Virus record (IMG/VR): IMGVR_UViG_3300028581_000170 | Location: 1 to 29,845 of that record | Direction: 5' to 3' (one strand) | DNA length: 29,845 bases | DNA from: a virus | In this document: positions 8,118 through 17,000 of the stretch, piece after piece | Layout of the letters: the number at the start of each line of letters is the position of its first letter | How positions within the stretch are numbered: position 1 is the stretch's first letter | Translations under genes and position numbers: made by a program | Notes under the pieces: model-generated | What the model saw: only the letters and a program-made list of their open reading frames with translations | Told to the model about the DNA's origin: nothing | The model's database searches: none

Positions 8118-9103
8118 TATAAAACTCCTGGGCGTACAATATTTTCTTTATATTTTTCTAAAACCTTATCTACTAAAATATTGCCAGTACCATCTATTAA
8201 TCTTTTATCATATTCAATTTTGAACTGATCTGTACTATAATTTTTAACATATCTCTTATAATAATCTAATCTTCCACATTTAATATCATCAATTAACATT
8301 AATGTTGCATCTTGAATGTCATAAGGAACTACTTTATATCCAGTTTCTAATAATAAAATATAATCTGCTCCTTCTGGAAATGCAACTCCAGGAACAACAG
8401 TTTGAGTGTGTCCACTATCTTCTGTGTCAAACATACTAATAGAATCTGAATATCCAAGTGGAATACGTGAATACCTTCTTTCTGCACGATTAATAGAGTC
8501 AGTGTCTTCTAGTGGATCTTTGGTGATTGCTGTTTTATCTTTAGTAATTACAAAGGTGTAATCCAATAATTCTGGTCCATCTGCGTTATCTATATCATAA
8601 ACCAATTGTGCATTTTCATATACCTTTAAAATTTTGTGAGTTTTTTTCCAAAGTGGTAGATAGTCATTTCCTTGTCCAACAACCTCTAAATATGTTCTAT
8701 CATAATAAAATCCACCAACTGCTGCATCAATAATTGCTCTTGCTAAATTTTCGTAACCTGCATAAAGTGCTATATCCGTTGCTGTACCAGATATAGCCAA
8801 GGGTGTTGGATCTACGTATGGTCTCATAATTTCTAGATTATCTTGTACTACAATATCACCACGAACCAGATTTTCTCCAGAAGATCCGCCATCTTCATAA
8901 ATTGTTAAAGCATATGATTTGTCATATTTAACAAAATCTTCGCTTAAAGAATAAGTAATTTTTTTACTAGCATTAGACTCTACAGCCTCTTCAATTTCTG
9001 TTAACTCTGCAACGTTCTCAATAACAATTATGTAGTCGGCATTAGCATCTGGAACTGTGTAGGTTACAGAAAGAGGATATGGGGGAAGACGTAATATCTG
9101 CAT
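8117..9103 (-). CDS. Probable head-tail connector (adaptor) protein
   Basis: A 328-residue protein. The central and C-terminal parts look like the gp6-type adaptor that docks under the portal: an ARAIIDAAVGGFYYDRTYLEVVGQG segment near residues 141-165, a GQGNDYLPL turn, and, after about residue 250, a TGYKVVPYDIQDATLMLIDDI helix, the typical 'Y.vP.di..A...l' pattern of adaptors. The N-terminal 110 residues are beta-rich and extra compared with the usual 100-200 residue adaptors, so it may be a fusion with a domain I do not recognise. It starts 2 bases after the preceding gene and its stop overlaps the start of the stopper gene. Confidence 0.6.
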   Translation of the reverse strand: MQILRLPPYPLSVTYTVPDANADYIIVIENVAELTEIEEAVESNASKKITYSLSEDFVKYDKSYALTIYEDGGSSGENLVRGDIVVQDNLEIMRPYVDPTPLAISGTATDIALYAGYENLARAIIDAAVGGFYYDRTYLEVVGQGNDYLPLWKKTHKILKVYENAQLVYDIDNADGPELLDYTFVITKDKTAITKDPLEDTDSINRAERRYSRIPLGYSDSISMFDTEDSGHTQTVVPGVAFPEGADYILLLETGYKVVPYDIQDATLMLIDDIKCGRLDYYKRYVKNYSTDQFKIEYDKRLIDGTGNILVDKVLEKYKENIVRPGVL

Positions 9104-9105
9104 TT

Positions 9106-9459
9106 TTATTTACCGTAGTATGAGGCTACTTCTTCTGCTGGTGCAATTCGTACCAGTTTGTGTGTTAGCCACTTTTCCGATGCCTCCTTTGAGACTATGT
9201 TATACCCCACTTTTAAAGCACCTAGATTATCCATGTGCAAGTTTCTTTCTGAGTATAGGGCTATTTTATTGTCCATATTTTTATTTTTATTTACCTGTTC
9301 TACTGTTTCTTCTTTGTTTTCTGGTGGAAACCAACTAGCAATAATTTCCAAAATTTCAAGTTTAGTATTTGCTTCAAATAATTCTATATTATTTTTCTTT
9401 GCATATGCCTTTAATGCCATTACGGTTTTAGTTGATAATTCTTCCATTGTTAAATTCAT
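9106..9459 (-). CDS. Small protein between capsid and connector, SAP/HeH-like N-terminus
   Basis: A 117-residue protein. Residues about 12-45 (VMALKAYAKKNNIELFEANTKLEILEIIASWF) form two predicted helices with the spacing of HeH/LEM/SAP-like motifs, often seen in small phage head genes at this position. A charged linker of Lys, Asn and Glu follows, then a short alpha/beta C-terminal part. The gene begins a new transcription unit after the capsid terminator, with an extended -10 promoter and a TAGGAGA ribosome site. It may be a head completion or minor head protein; no function is shown by the sequence. Confidence 0.55.
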   Translation of the reverse strand: MNLTMEELSTKTVMALKAYAKKNNIELFEANTKLEILEIIASWFPPENKEETVEQVNKNKNMDNKIALYSERNLHMDNLGALKVGYNIVSKEASEKWLTHKLVRIAPAEEVASYYGK

Positions 9460-9481
9460 AAATCTCCTATGCTTATTTGTA

Positions 9482-9490
9482 ATTATACCA
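9482..9490 (-). promoter_or_regulatory. Extended -10 promoter for the connector/tail unit
   Basis: Reads TGGTATAAT on the minus strand, just behind the capsid terminator. The -35 position falls inside the terminator hairpin and does not match the consensus. Leader about 16 bases with a TAGGAGA ribosome site. Confidence 0.6.
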
Positions 9491-9502
9491 GAATAAGAAT
9501 AA

Positions 9503-9528
9503 GGAGGGTAGTTTTTACGCTACCCTCC
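9503..9528 (-). terminator. Intrinsic terminator after the major capsid gene
   Basis: A perfect 9-bp GC-rich stem (arms 9520-9528 and 9503-9511) with an 8-base loop, followed on the minus strand by the T-rich stretch TTATTCTTATTC. It lies 22 bases after the capsid stop codon. The T tract is broken, so some read-through is likely. Confidence 0.8.
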
Positions 9529-9550
9529 CTAAAATTTGATCCTTTAGATC

Positions 9551-10702
9551 TTAGGAATCAGCACTATCTGAGTCAACATAAGCGACTGCATCTAGTTCTT
9601 CCCATTGGATACCAAAGCGTACAAATACTGTGTATTCAATTGTATCCTTCTTTGGCTTGTATTCACGGTTTACAGTGATGTCTCTTTGGAAACCCCATAC
9701 ACGGTTCTGAGGGAATGTTAAATCAACATAACCTGCAGGGTAGTAAGGAACTTCAAGAACATCTACACCAAGTACACGAGTAGTACGTGTATTACCTAGT
9801 GTCTGTGCTCCACCATCAAGGAATTCTTGACGGTTTGCTTGTGTGCTACCAATACGATCAGCAAATGCTGATGAGATGGCGTCTGCAAGTGTACCGTTGT
9901 TGCGAACAATACCAGCAAAAGCATCAGTACCTGCGTAAAACTTAAGGTTTGACTTAAGTGCACGGTACTTGCGAGGCATTGCTAATAGCAAACCTTGCAT
10001 AACTGATGTGGTGTAGTTGTTGTCTGCAACTGTTGCAGCATATTCGTGAGCATCATTTCCTACTGTTCCACGAGTTTGCTTTACGAAGCCAGGCATGATT
10101 GAAAGGAAGGCATCTGCGCCTGATCCAATACCGTTAATAGCAAGATCTTCAATATCGTTAGCAAATGCATTTGTCATCAAGCGAACTAGATGATCTTCAA
10201 GTGCTCCGCCTTCAATATTGTCTTCAAGTGCTTCAGTTGATACTTCCCAGTCAAGACGAATCTTTTTGGTAGTTAGTTCAACCTTTGAGAATGTTGCGCC
10301 GATGTTGGTGTAGTCTGGTGCTCCTTGTGCTGCTGCACGAATTACACGCTCTCCAACGTTGACCTTTTCAATCTCCATTGTATTTGCTCTCATTGTAACT
10401 TTACGACCATCTTTAGCGAGAACTGTTGCATCCCACACGTAGTCGATGAAGCGACGAGCCTGTTCAGGTGCTAGAATACCACCTGCTGTTCCTGTTGGAT
10501 TTACTGCATTTGCTCCAGATGTTGATCCGAATGCTGCAGTTGCAGTGTTACCTAGTTGTGATCCTACAGACGCTGCTGCTGAATCTAAACCAGTTGCACT
10601 ACCAACACCACCAGAGACGAATCCGCCTTGAGAGTTAATCTCATTGCCTGCTCCGCCTGATCCTGGATAGTTTTTTTCTAGGTCTTTATTTTGTTCCGAC
10701 AT
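9551..10702 (-). CDS. Major capsid protein (HK97 fold, XkdG/PBSX-like)
   Basis: A protein of 383 residues. The first 70 or so are low-complexity Gly/Ala/Ser, fitting a flexible arm. The body has features of HK97-fold subunits: a long spine-helix region around EDHLVRLMTNAFANDIEDLAING, and a C-terminal part with RVWGFQRDITVNREYKPKKDTIEYTVF..RFG, typical of P-domain ends. It follows a protease-scaffold fusion and a PBSX-like portal, and a hairpin terminator lies right behind it. The ATG at 10702 is preferred because AGGAGG lies 8 bases upstream; the GTG nine bases earlier would overlap that ribosome site. It forms the icosahedral shell. Confidence 0.93.
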   Translation of the reverse strand: MSEQNKDLEKNYPGSGGAGNEINSQGGFVSGGVGSATGLDSAAASVGSQLGNTATAAFGSTSGANAVNPTGTAGGILAPEQARRFIDYVWDATVLAKDGRKVTMRANTMEIEKVNVGERVIRAAAQGAPDYTNIGATFSKVELTTKKIRLDWEVSTEALEDNIEGGALEDHLVRLMTNAFANDIEDLAINGIGSGADAFLSIMPGFVKQTRGTVGNDAHEYAATVADNNYTTSVMQGLLLAMPRKYRALKSNLKFYAGTDAFAGIVRNNGTLADAISSAFADRIGSTQANRQEFLDGGAQTLGNTRTTRVLGVDVLEVPYYPAGYVDLTFPQNRVWGFQRDITVNREYKPKKDTIEYTVFVRFGIQWEELDAVAYVDSDSADS

Positions 10703-10730
10703 ATTGTTCACCTCCTAGTGATCTTATATC

Positions 10731-11303
10731 TTATTTGAATAGGTCGGTTGATGTGAGGAAACGACCGCCCCATAGGGATTTCTGAACTTTTGACGGTTCA
10801 AACTGCACGATCTCGCCTAGATCGCCAGACTTGCGGAAAGCGGTGTCTTGTTCTACAAGATCTACTCGCTTGCCAAACTCATTAAAAGAACCCTTAACAT
10901 TGTTTACTTCATCAGATACGGACTTAACCTCACCAGATACACTGTCAAGAGACTTGCTTAATGCAACAACTTGCTCATGAAGAGACTTAATGGTTGTTGC
11001 TAAATCGCCAAAGGCATTTGTAAGAGAATTTTTGATTTCTGCAACTGCTTCAATAATTGCTTCATCAGATTTTGCTACAGCAACTTCTGCTGCAGTAACA
11101 TCTCCCTCTTCTGTTTTTAATTCAGAAGAATCTGCACTGCCGTCTTCTGATTTAACAATAGCAAGTTCTTCAACTGCTACTGCTTCTTCAACGACTGCAT
11201 TAGTTTCTGTTGCTTCTGCAACAACCTCTGCTGGCTGTGCCTCTGGAGCGACTTGAATTTCTTCAACTGCAGTTTCAACTGCTACTTCTGTTGCTTCATT
11301 CAT
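10731..11303 (-). CDS. Nested internal-start scaffold protein (in-frame with protease)
   Basis: An internal in-frame ATG (codon 254 of the protease-scaffold gene) is preceded 7 bases upstream by AAAGGAGGT (11311-11319), the full anti-Shine-Dalgarno complement. Translation from it would give a 190-residue protein of only the acidic and coiled-coil scaffold part, beginning MNEATEVAVETAVEE. This mirrors lambda, where gene Nu3 is nested in gene C. Scaffold is needed in far more copies than protease, which fits a strong ribosome site here and none at the full-length start. Seen: the site and the domain boundary at the same place. Inferred: production of the short protein. Confidence 0.75.
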   Translation of the reverse strand: MNEATEVAVETAVEEIQVAPEAQPAEVVAEATETNAVVEEAVAVEELAIVKSEDGSADSSELKTEEGDVTAAEVAVAKSDEAIIEAVAEIKNSLTNAFGDLATTIKSLHEQVVALSKSLDSVSGEVKSVSDEVNNVKGSFNEFGKRVDLVEQDTAFRKSGDLGEIVQFEPSKVQKSLWGGRFLTSTDLFK

Positions 11304-12062
11304 AGTACTAACCTCCTTTGTAATCTTAATTGTACTAATGCCTTTAGCACTATCAACTAAGAACTTTATTATATCTTTATTATTTTTATCTTCTTTTTCA
11401 ACAAATCCAATGTTTTGCATTTGATTTCCTGATGTAGGGCTTATTTCATTCTCAGAATCTGAAACCATTACAATTCCAGTTTCAGAATCCCAAAAAACAT
11501 TTTCAATTTCTGCTTTTGAAAGATATCCACTAACAATATTTTTTCCATCAACTTTTTCAATAGATACAATATTTGCAAATTGATTTGCTGGATTATCAAC
11601 TAGAGATAACTCAAATAAATCATATTCTTTAATTACACGTATACTCTTATTTAGTTCTTCGTTGTATGCATCATCCCAGTTTTTAATATTTCCACCAATA
11701 GAAAAACCTTTATATGTTCCGTCTAAAACTTTTTCCCATGCATCTTGTGCGCCTTTCGAAACGTATGCTGAAACATATACTCCATTATAAAATTTTTTAA
11801 CTGATGGATCAAAATAACGATCTTCTTTAAATGATACAATTTTTCCAACTGCAGATGGCTGGTGCATCTCACGCAGATTTCCTCTAAAATTCTTAAATGC
11901 TTCAACACTTGACTCTGTTGTTACAATATCACCCTGTTTGTCAATATTATCTAGTGTAGCAAATCCAGAAACTATGCGACGCTCAATATCGATTTTTCCA
12001 ATAGGCATAGATAAGCGAACGCTGTCGCCAATAGTTTCCCAATGAGCCTTATTTATTAACAT
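10731..12062 (-). CDS. Prohead protease fused to scaffold (XkdF/S78-like)
   Basis: A 443-residue protein in two parts. Residues 1-200 resemble the XkdF/S78-type prohead protease: RIVSGFATLDNIDKQGDIV near the start, candidate catalytic His67 (in REMHQPSAVG), Ser121 (in KGFSIGGN) and an acidic residue Asp156 in LSLVDNPAN. Residues about 254-410 are a Glu/Ala/Val-rich acidic segment followed by a heptad-like coiled coil (LHEQVVALSKSLDSVSGEV), as in scaffolds; the C-terminus (LWGGRFL) may dock to the capsid. An in-frame ATG at codon 254 has a perfect ribosome site, so a separate scaffold is likely made too. The full-length start has no ribosome site and lies 9 bases after a TATAAT box, suggesting leaderless translation. 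It cleaves capsid and scaffold during maturation. Confidence 0.88.
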   Translation of the reverse strand: MLINKAHWETIGDSVRLSMPIGKIDIERRIVSGFATLDNIDKQGDIVTTESSVEAFKNFRGNLREMHQPSAVGKIVSFKEDRYFDPSVKKFYNGVYVSAYVSKGAQDAWEKVLDGTYKGFSIGGNIKNWDDAYNEELNKSIRVIKEYDLFELSLVDNPANQFANIVSIEKVDGKNIVSGYLSKAEIENVFWDSETGIVMVSDSENEISPTSGNQMQNIGFVEKEDKNNKDIIKFLVDSAKGISTIKITKEVSTMNEATEVAVETAVEEIQVAPEAQPAEVVAEATETNAVVEEAVAVEELAIVKSEDGSADSSELKTEEGDVTAAEVAVAKSDEAIIEAVAEIKNSLTNAFGDLATTIKSLHEQVVALSKSLDSVSGEVKSVSDEVNNVKGSFNEFGKRVDLVEQDTAFRKSGDLGEIVQFEPSKVQKSLWGGRFLTSTDLFK

Positions 12063-12071
12063 ATCGTTACC

Positions 12072-12080
12072 ATTATACCA
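12072..12080 (-). promoter_or_regulatory. Extended -10 promoter for protease/capsid unit, leaderless
   Basis: Reads TGGTATAAT on the minus strand with a 5/6 -35 box TTGAGA (12096-12101) at 18 bases. The ATG at 12062 begins 9 bases after the -10 box, so the leader would be 0-3 bases. No ribosome site precedes the ATG. Confidence 0.65.
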
Positions 12081-12094
12081 AATATTTTACACTT

Positions 12095-12111
12095 ATCTCA
12101 ATTATTGAGAT
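12095..12111. repeat. Inverted repeat over the portal stop codon and the next -35 box
   Basis: A perfect 7-bp inverted repeat (ATCTCAA / TTGAGAT) with a 3-base centre. On the minus strand the centre is exactly the TAA stop of the portal gene, and the downstream arm holds the TTGAGA -35 box of the protease promoter. There is no T tract behind it, so it is not a standard terminator; it could be an operator or a small RNA hairpin. Confidence 0.5.
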
Positions 12112-13697
12112 GAGCGACCTTCGCCTTGTGCATTACGGCCAGAAATAGTTGTAGTGGAGTCGGAGTTGTTATTTGTTCGTTCTGCATCTCTTTGACGATT
12201 CCCTGCTACATTAGCCCTTGTATCAGTTGCTTGTCTTGCAGACATAACAAATGGCTCATCTCCATCGGCTCTTTGTGGAAGATCTAACTTTTCACGAGCC
12301 TCGTTTGGAGTCATAACCTGTGTTTTTACATAACGCTCAATAATTTGAGATTGAGCAATTTCATCTGTAAGAGTTAGTTCATTAAATTTAAGTTCAAGAA
12401 TATCTGTTTTTTCACGAATAATCTTGCTAACAACTTTTTCAAGATGCTTTTGTGCTGGACGAGATACCTGTTCTTTGAAGGTACGATCTTGAGATAGTGC
12501 TGCTGCAATTCCAGAATCTGCTCCACCAAGTTTAGAAATTGGAACCTGATGTGCAATTAAAATATCATCACGATTTTGCTTGCGATATTCTTTAAATGAT
12601 CCATCTTGAATTCCATTTTCAATAGGGTCCATTTTAAATTCAACCTTGTTATTTTCGGTATCTCCAGGAAGTGGTATGTAAAGAGTTCTGTGTGACTGAG
12701 ATTTAAGTCCAGTTTGTAAAAATCTAAACATTTTATCTTCACCGTCAGAGGATAGTTTTGCACCCTTAAGTGTTACAACATATCTTGGAACAGCCTTGTT
12801 TTCAAAATAGTCAATATTATACTGTGAGGCAAGTTGGTCTCCAATTAAAGAGGGCATTGCTGCCACTATATCTGGAATTCCATAAAATGTGTTTAATGGG
12901 GAGTATTCCTTATAATGAATAATTTCATTTGGACGTGGGTCAGCAGTCATTGGGTTTTTATTCTTTGCCCCAAAGTTTCTAAAGTAAACTACTGAGTTTC
13001 CAATGATTTGTACAAATCCATCATGCAAGCGACGTACACGAACCGTTGTTGCTGGAATATGACCAAGATAGCCAATCTCACCAGTAACGGTTCTGCCTAC
13101 TTCAAGAAAGCCATTTCCTGTAGCCTGAACATCTGTATAAAACTTTTCCATTGTTTTTGTAAATGAGTCATCGTCGTTAAGGTTTTCTAGCCAGTCTTTA
13201 AGTTCTAGTTTCATTCTCTCAATACGATTACGAGCACGATCTACCGCTGCTTGGTCTTCGTTCATTTCAAACCTTAGCATTGTTCTATCTGCAATATCAA
13301 AGCGATATCCTAAACCAACTACGTTTTCCACCTTAGCATCAATAGCAGCATGATTAGCAAATGATGTGTCATAGAAGTTTGCTAGTTCGTACATGTTATA
13401 TGGAGGAGTGATTACATCAAATAATCCGTAACCATTTCTATACACAGTGCCAGGATTAATTGCTTTTGATCCAGCGTCTACTCCTGATGGAGTTGCATTA
13501 GCAGAATCAAGATATTCGTTTGTTGCAAAAGTCATTGCTTTTGTTACATTCCGTGCAATTTTTCTACGGAAGTTTTGTTCTAATCCAGAAAAATCTTTAA
13601 GTTGATCCCAAGATTTATTAAATGGGTCTTGTTTAGAAAATTGGTTTTCATCTTTTTCTTGAGTGTTTAATCCAACTCTTACGTATTCTTCACTCAT
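12102..13697 (-). CDS. Portal protein (PBSX/XkdE-like)
   Basis: About 531 residues. The central part has a typical PBSX-family pattern: IIHYKEYSPLNTFYGIPDI, then IGDQLASQYNIDYFENKAVPRYVV, and a later HQVPISKLG segment followed by the long C-terminal helices. It forms the dodecameric ring at the capsid vertex through which DNA is packaged. The next genes are an XkdF-like protease and an XkdG-like capsid protein, so the whole PBSX-type head order is kept. Three in-frame ATGs (13715, 13706, 13697) are possible and none has a clear ribosome site; I chose 13697 because it overlaps the preceding stop codon within ATGAGTGA, which favours translational coupling. The low-complexity C-terminal tail is Asn/Ser/Thr-rich. 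Confidence 0.93.
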   Translation of the reverse strand: MSEEYVRVGLNTQEKDENQFSKQDPFNKSWDQLKDFSGLEQNFRRKIARNVTKAMTFATNEYLDSANATPSGVDAGSKAINPGTVYRNGYGLFDVITPPYNMYELANFYDTSFANHAAIDAKVENVVGLGYRFDIADRTMLRFEMNEDQAAVDRARNRIERMKLELKDWLENLNDDDSFTKTMEKFYTDVQATGNGFLEVGRTVTGEIGYLGHIPATTVRVRRLHDGFVQIIGNSVVYFRNFGAKNKNPMTADPRPNEIIHYKEYSPLNTFYGIPDIVAAMPSLIGDQLASQYNIDYFENKAVPRYVVTLKGAKLSSDGEDKMFRFLQTGLKSQSHRTLYIPLPGDTENNKVEFKMDPIENGIQDGSFKEYRKQNRDDILIAHQVPISKLGGADSGIAAALSQDRTFKEQVSRPAQKHLEKVVSKIIREKTDILELKFNELTLTDEIAQSQIIERYVKTQVMTPNEAREKLDLPQRADGDEPFVMSARQATDTRANVAGNRQRDAERTNNNSDSTTTISGRNAQGEGRSSQ

Positions 13698-14061
13698 TGC
13701 TACCATACTTGTCATAGGTTTGTCGTGCTGCTACCCAAGCACCATGATCGTTCATGGAAGGAATTAAACCATTCTTCATTCTATCTAATTGCTCAGAATG
13801 CTCTTCCTCGCTAATTCTTGTAAGACCAGGAACAAAAACTGCTTTTCCTTCTCCATCATCGCCATAATACATAGCAGCCTTTTTTAGTTCTGAAATTTTA
13901 GAAATATCTCCACGTTCTGATGGAATATTTAGTATGCTTCCACTTCCGTCAGTAAACCAGGAGCCATTAGATTTTTTGTATACATATAGTCCCCAGTTAT
14001 AGTCTTTTTCTATTACTTTGCGCCGTACATTGCCAACTTTTTTAAGAATTTCATTATCCAT
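13690..14061 (-). CDS. Small pre-portal protein of unknown function
   Basis: A 123-residue protein directly before the portal gene. It has a compact look: NWGLYVYKKSNGSWFTDGSGSILNIPSERGD, then an AAMYYGDDGEGKAVFVPGLTRIS segment, a helix with EEEHSEQLDRMKNG and a C-terminal IPSMNDHGAWVAARQTYDKYG. Proteins of this pattern are, to my knowledge, found just before the portal gene in actinobacterial phages, without a known role. The ATG at 14061 is preferred over the in-frame GTG at 14067, because it lies 7 bases after a TATACT box and would be the first codon of a leaderless transcript; there is no ribosome site. Its stop overlaps the portal start, so the two are coupled. Confidence 0.7.
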   Translation of the reverse strand: MDNEILKKVGNVRRKVIEKDYNWGLYVYKKSNGSWFTDGSGSILNIPSERGDISKISELKKAAMYYGDDGEGKAVFVPGLTRISEEEHSEQLDRMKNGLIPSMNDHGAWVAARQTYDKYGSNE

Positions 14062-14068
14062 AACCACC

Positions 14069-14077
14069 AGTATACCA
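14069..14077 (-). promoter_or_regulatory. Extended -10 promoter for head genes, exactly leaderless
   Basis: Reads TGGTATACT on the minus strand. Seven bases later comes the ATG at 14061, so the A of the start codon would be at or next to the first transcribed base. No -35 box is evident at 16-18 bases. Confidence 0.6.
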
Positions 14078-14079
14078 TA

Positions 14080-17000
14080 TTACAGGGCTAAGGCTGTATT
14101 TGTTGACCAAGTAATGTTTTGATATATTTTAACTTTGTCGGAGTCTATAGTTAATCCATTATCATCGTCAAATATTATTTTATTAGTTCCTATATATGTC
14201 TTATAAACGTCTGATGGATTTATGCCATATAAATCTGATAATCCTATTATCAGGGCACTTCCCCAATTATAGTTATTATTATAGTATGACCAGTCAAAAT
14301 CTACTGATTCATTATTTTTTACCATATTCCAAGACCTTGTTGTGGTTTTTTGAACTTGTTGCAAATTGTTTGCTTGATAATAAGATATATTATTAAATAA
14401 CGCTTTACCATTTAAATTAATAGAGCCTAGGAAGTTTCCAAAATCTAAAGAAGATTTAAAGGATATTCCAAGAGACCCCCACTCTTTAGATGTTATCACT
14501 GGCTCTTTAACTGGAATACCGTTCCAGTAATAAACTATATTGTTTAAAAATGTATTAGATGACACGCTTTTTGCAAAAATTCTTGCTCTAAGTCCAAAAT
14601 CACTATCTGCTACTGAATAAAATTTTACAATGTCATCTTTGTAAACAATTTCAAATAACTCTGTTGGAATGCTTGAAAATTTATTTTCAGGATATCTTAT
14701 CCACATTTGAACCGCACTTATTAAATAATCTGAAGACAATGATTCATTTATTGGAAATGAAATCCCACGACTTTGTAATGACAATATATCTCCAAGAACT
14801 TGTATTCCAGAGTTTTTAGTTAAATACAAATATGGAGTGCTACCCTTATAAATTGCAAAAGGATTTTTAGATTTATAATCATAATATATTCCAGATTTTT
14901 TATATGGAAATAAATTTACTCCAAACCTTGTTCCAATTGGATTAAAGGAGTTGTCATTAAAAGCCTGAGATGCAAATTCCAAACTACGCACAATTGCTGG
15001 TCTATTTAATATTCCACGTACATTAAACTCTAAATGATATACAATTGCTAATTTATTAAAGTCAACAGTTTTCGTTGGGTATATTATTGAATTATTTATT
15101 ATTTCAAACTTTGTATTTTGCCAATCTGGATATTTGTCAATATCGATAATGGAGTTATCTAATACTGGCTGAGTTATTGTAAAATTACTATCTAATAGAT
15201 TAGCGCCATCTTCTATATATTGAAATGTCAAATAACTTTTTATAACGGAATTAGTTGTATCGTATTTGTATAACTTTATAGAGTTCTCTTTGGCATCTTG
15301 ATAGTCATTCCAATTAGTCTTTAACTGATTATCAAAATCATAATATGTCTTTTGAACTGGGTTAGAATAAGTATTGTATAATTCTTCATACGTCCATGAA
15401 GATATTGTCTCTTCTTCAATTAAATTTGTTGGTGATGGAATTGAAATATTAAATTGTAAAAAATCTAAATCGTAGAATTGGTCTCCAGAACTATCTGTTA
15501 CATATTGACCAAAATATGATAATGGCATATAGTCTTCCCAAGATCCAGAAATTCCAATATCTAGAAAATAAAGACCATAAGATTCAATAGGTAGAAGGGT
15601 ATAACTTGATAAATTTTCAATTAATCCAATTGCATTTTCTTCTTCAATTACCCCACTTATAGATAAATCATCAAATATTGCAATTCCATTATTATTAAAA
15701 TAGTTAATAATTTTTAATAAATTTTTTGTTGTTGAAAATCCTACAGAATAAATTCTTCCTAAAAATGTACCAGATAAGGAACCATCCCCTGCAACATAAA
15801 CTTTAAGGTAATTGCGATTCCCAAAAAATGCAGAAACATTGCCACCAAACGAATCTGCCAACAACGTTAAGTTTACTCCAGCAGAAAACAATTGATGCTC
15901 TTCAATTATTGAAGACGTGTATATCTCTTCCTCTATGCCATTATAATATAGTTTATACGATATAACATTGTTTTCTTGCTTAACTATAAAATAGTTATTA
16001 TTTAATTCATTATATATTTTAAAAAGAACTTGTTCTGAATCAAGGTTGTTATTACTAAAAACTCCATAAAACGCATCCACTTGACTATTTAAAATATTAA
16101 AAGTATTAAAATTAAAATAACATGTTTTAGTATTCCAAGTATTATTTGGTCTAAATGTAATAAAGTTATAGTTATTAACTGGTCCAGACTCTTCGTTTTG
16201 AATTTGTTTGTTATCGCTATACAAACTAACAATTGATTTATCAGATGTATAAATGTTTGGAAGTTTATATTCTGGAGTTCTTAATGTATTTTCTGTTGTA
16301 GTTAAATTATCAAAAGATCCTTGCTGCCACTCGGCAAAATTTGGATAATTATAATTTGATGTATAGTCGGCAAACGAATAATCAATAAATGCCGATGTTC
16401 CCCCATATGCTGAATTTATTCCTTCTGGAGAAACAACTCCCTGACCATAAACAAATCTTCTTTTTGCAACATTTAATGGGACCTGATAAGAGTAAATAGC
16501 AACACAATCCAACTCAACTGGAAGTATATCGTCATAAGAATAAAAGCCCAGCCAGTCTTGATTTTTTCCAAATTCATTATATTGTTCTGGTAATTCTAAG
16601 TTATTTGTTTCAATGTTTAAAGATATGACTTCTTCTCCATTTAAAATTAATGTTGCAGAATTTTTAATTAATCTAATTTGTATAAGCATAGGCCTAAACC
16701 ATTCACCAACAAAATGCGATGCAAAAATTTTTCCTATCTTTAATGTTAAAAAACCACTATCTACGTATAGCCCATCATCAGAAGATATCGGTCCAAATAT
16801 TTTTTTAGGTATTTCTGAATTTGAATTAATCCTTGTCCAAAACTCTACTGTATATTCTTTGTGTTGACCAACCTTATTTAAAAAGCCTTTTCCTGGAACA
16901 ATTAATGAAGGCTCGTCTAGTGGGTTTGGATTTAATGTAGTGGCGTTTGATGCTCCATATACTAATGGAATTCCTGTATTTTTTGCTAACAACTTATTAT

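Noticed and set aside
9120-9496. Plus-strand hydrophobic open frames opposite the small head gene
   Set aside because: They are antisense shadows of a coding gene with its own promoter, ribosome site and start; no independent support.
11723-11908. Minus-strand 61-codon frame within the protease gene
   Set aside because: It is out of frame with the well-supported protease domain and lacks a ribosome site.
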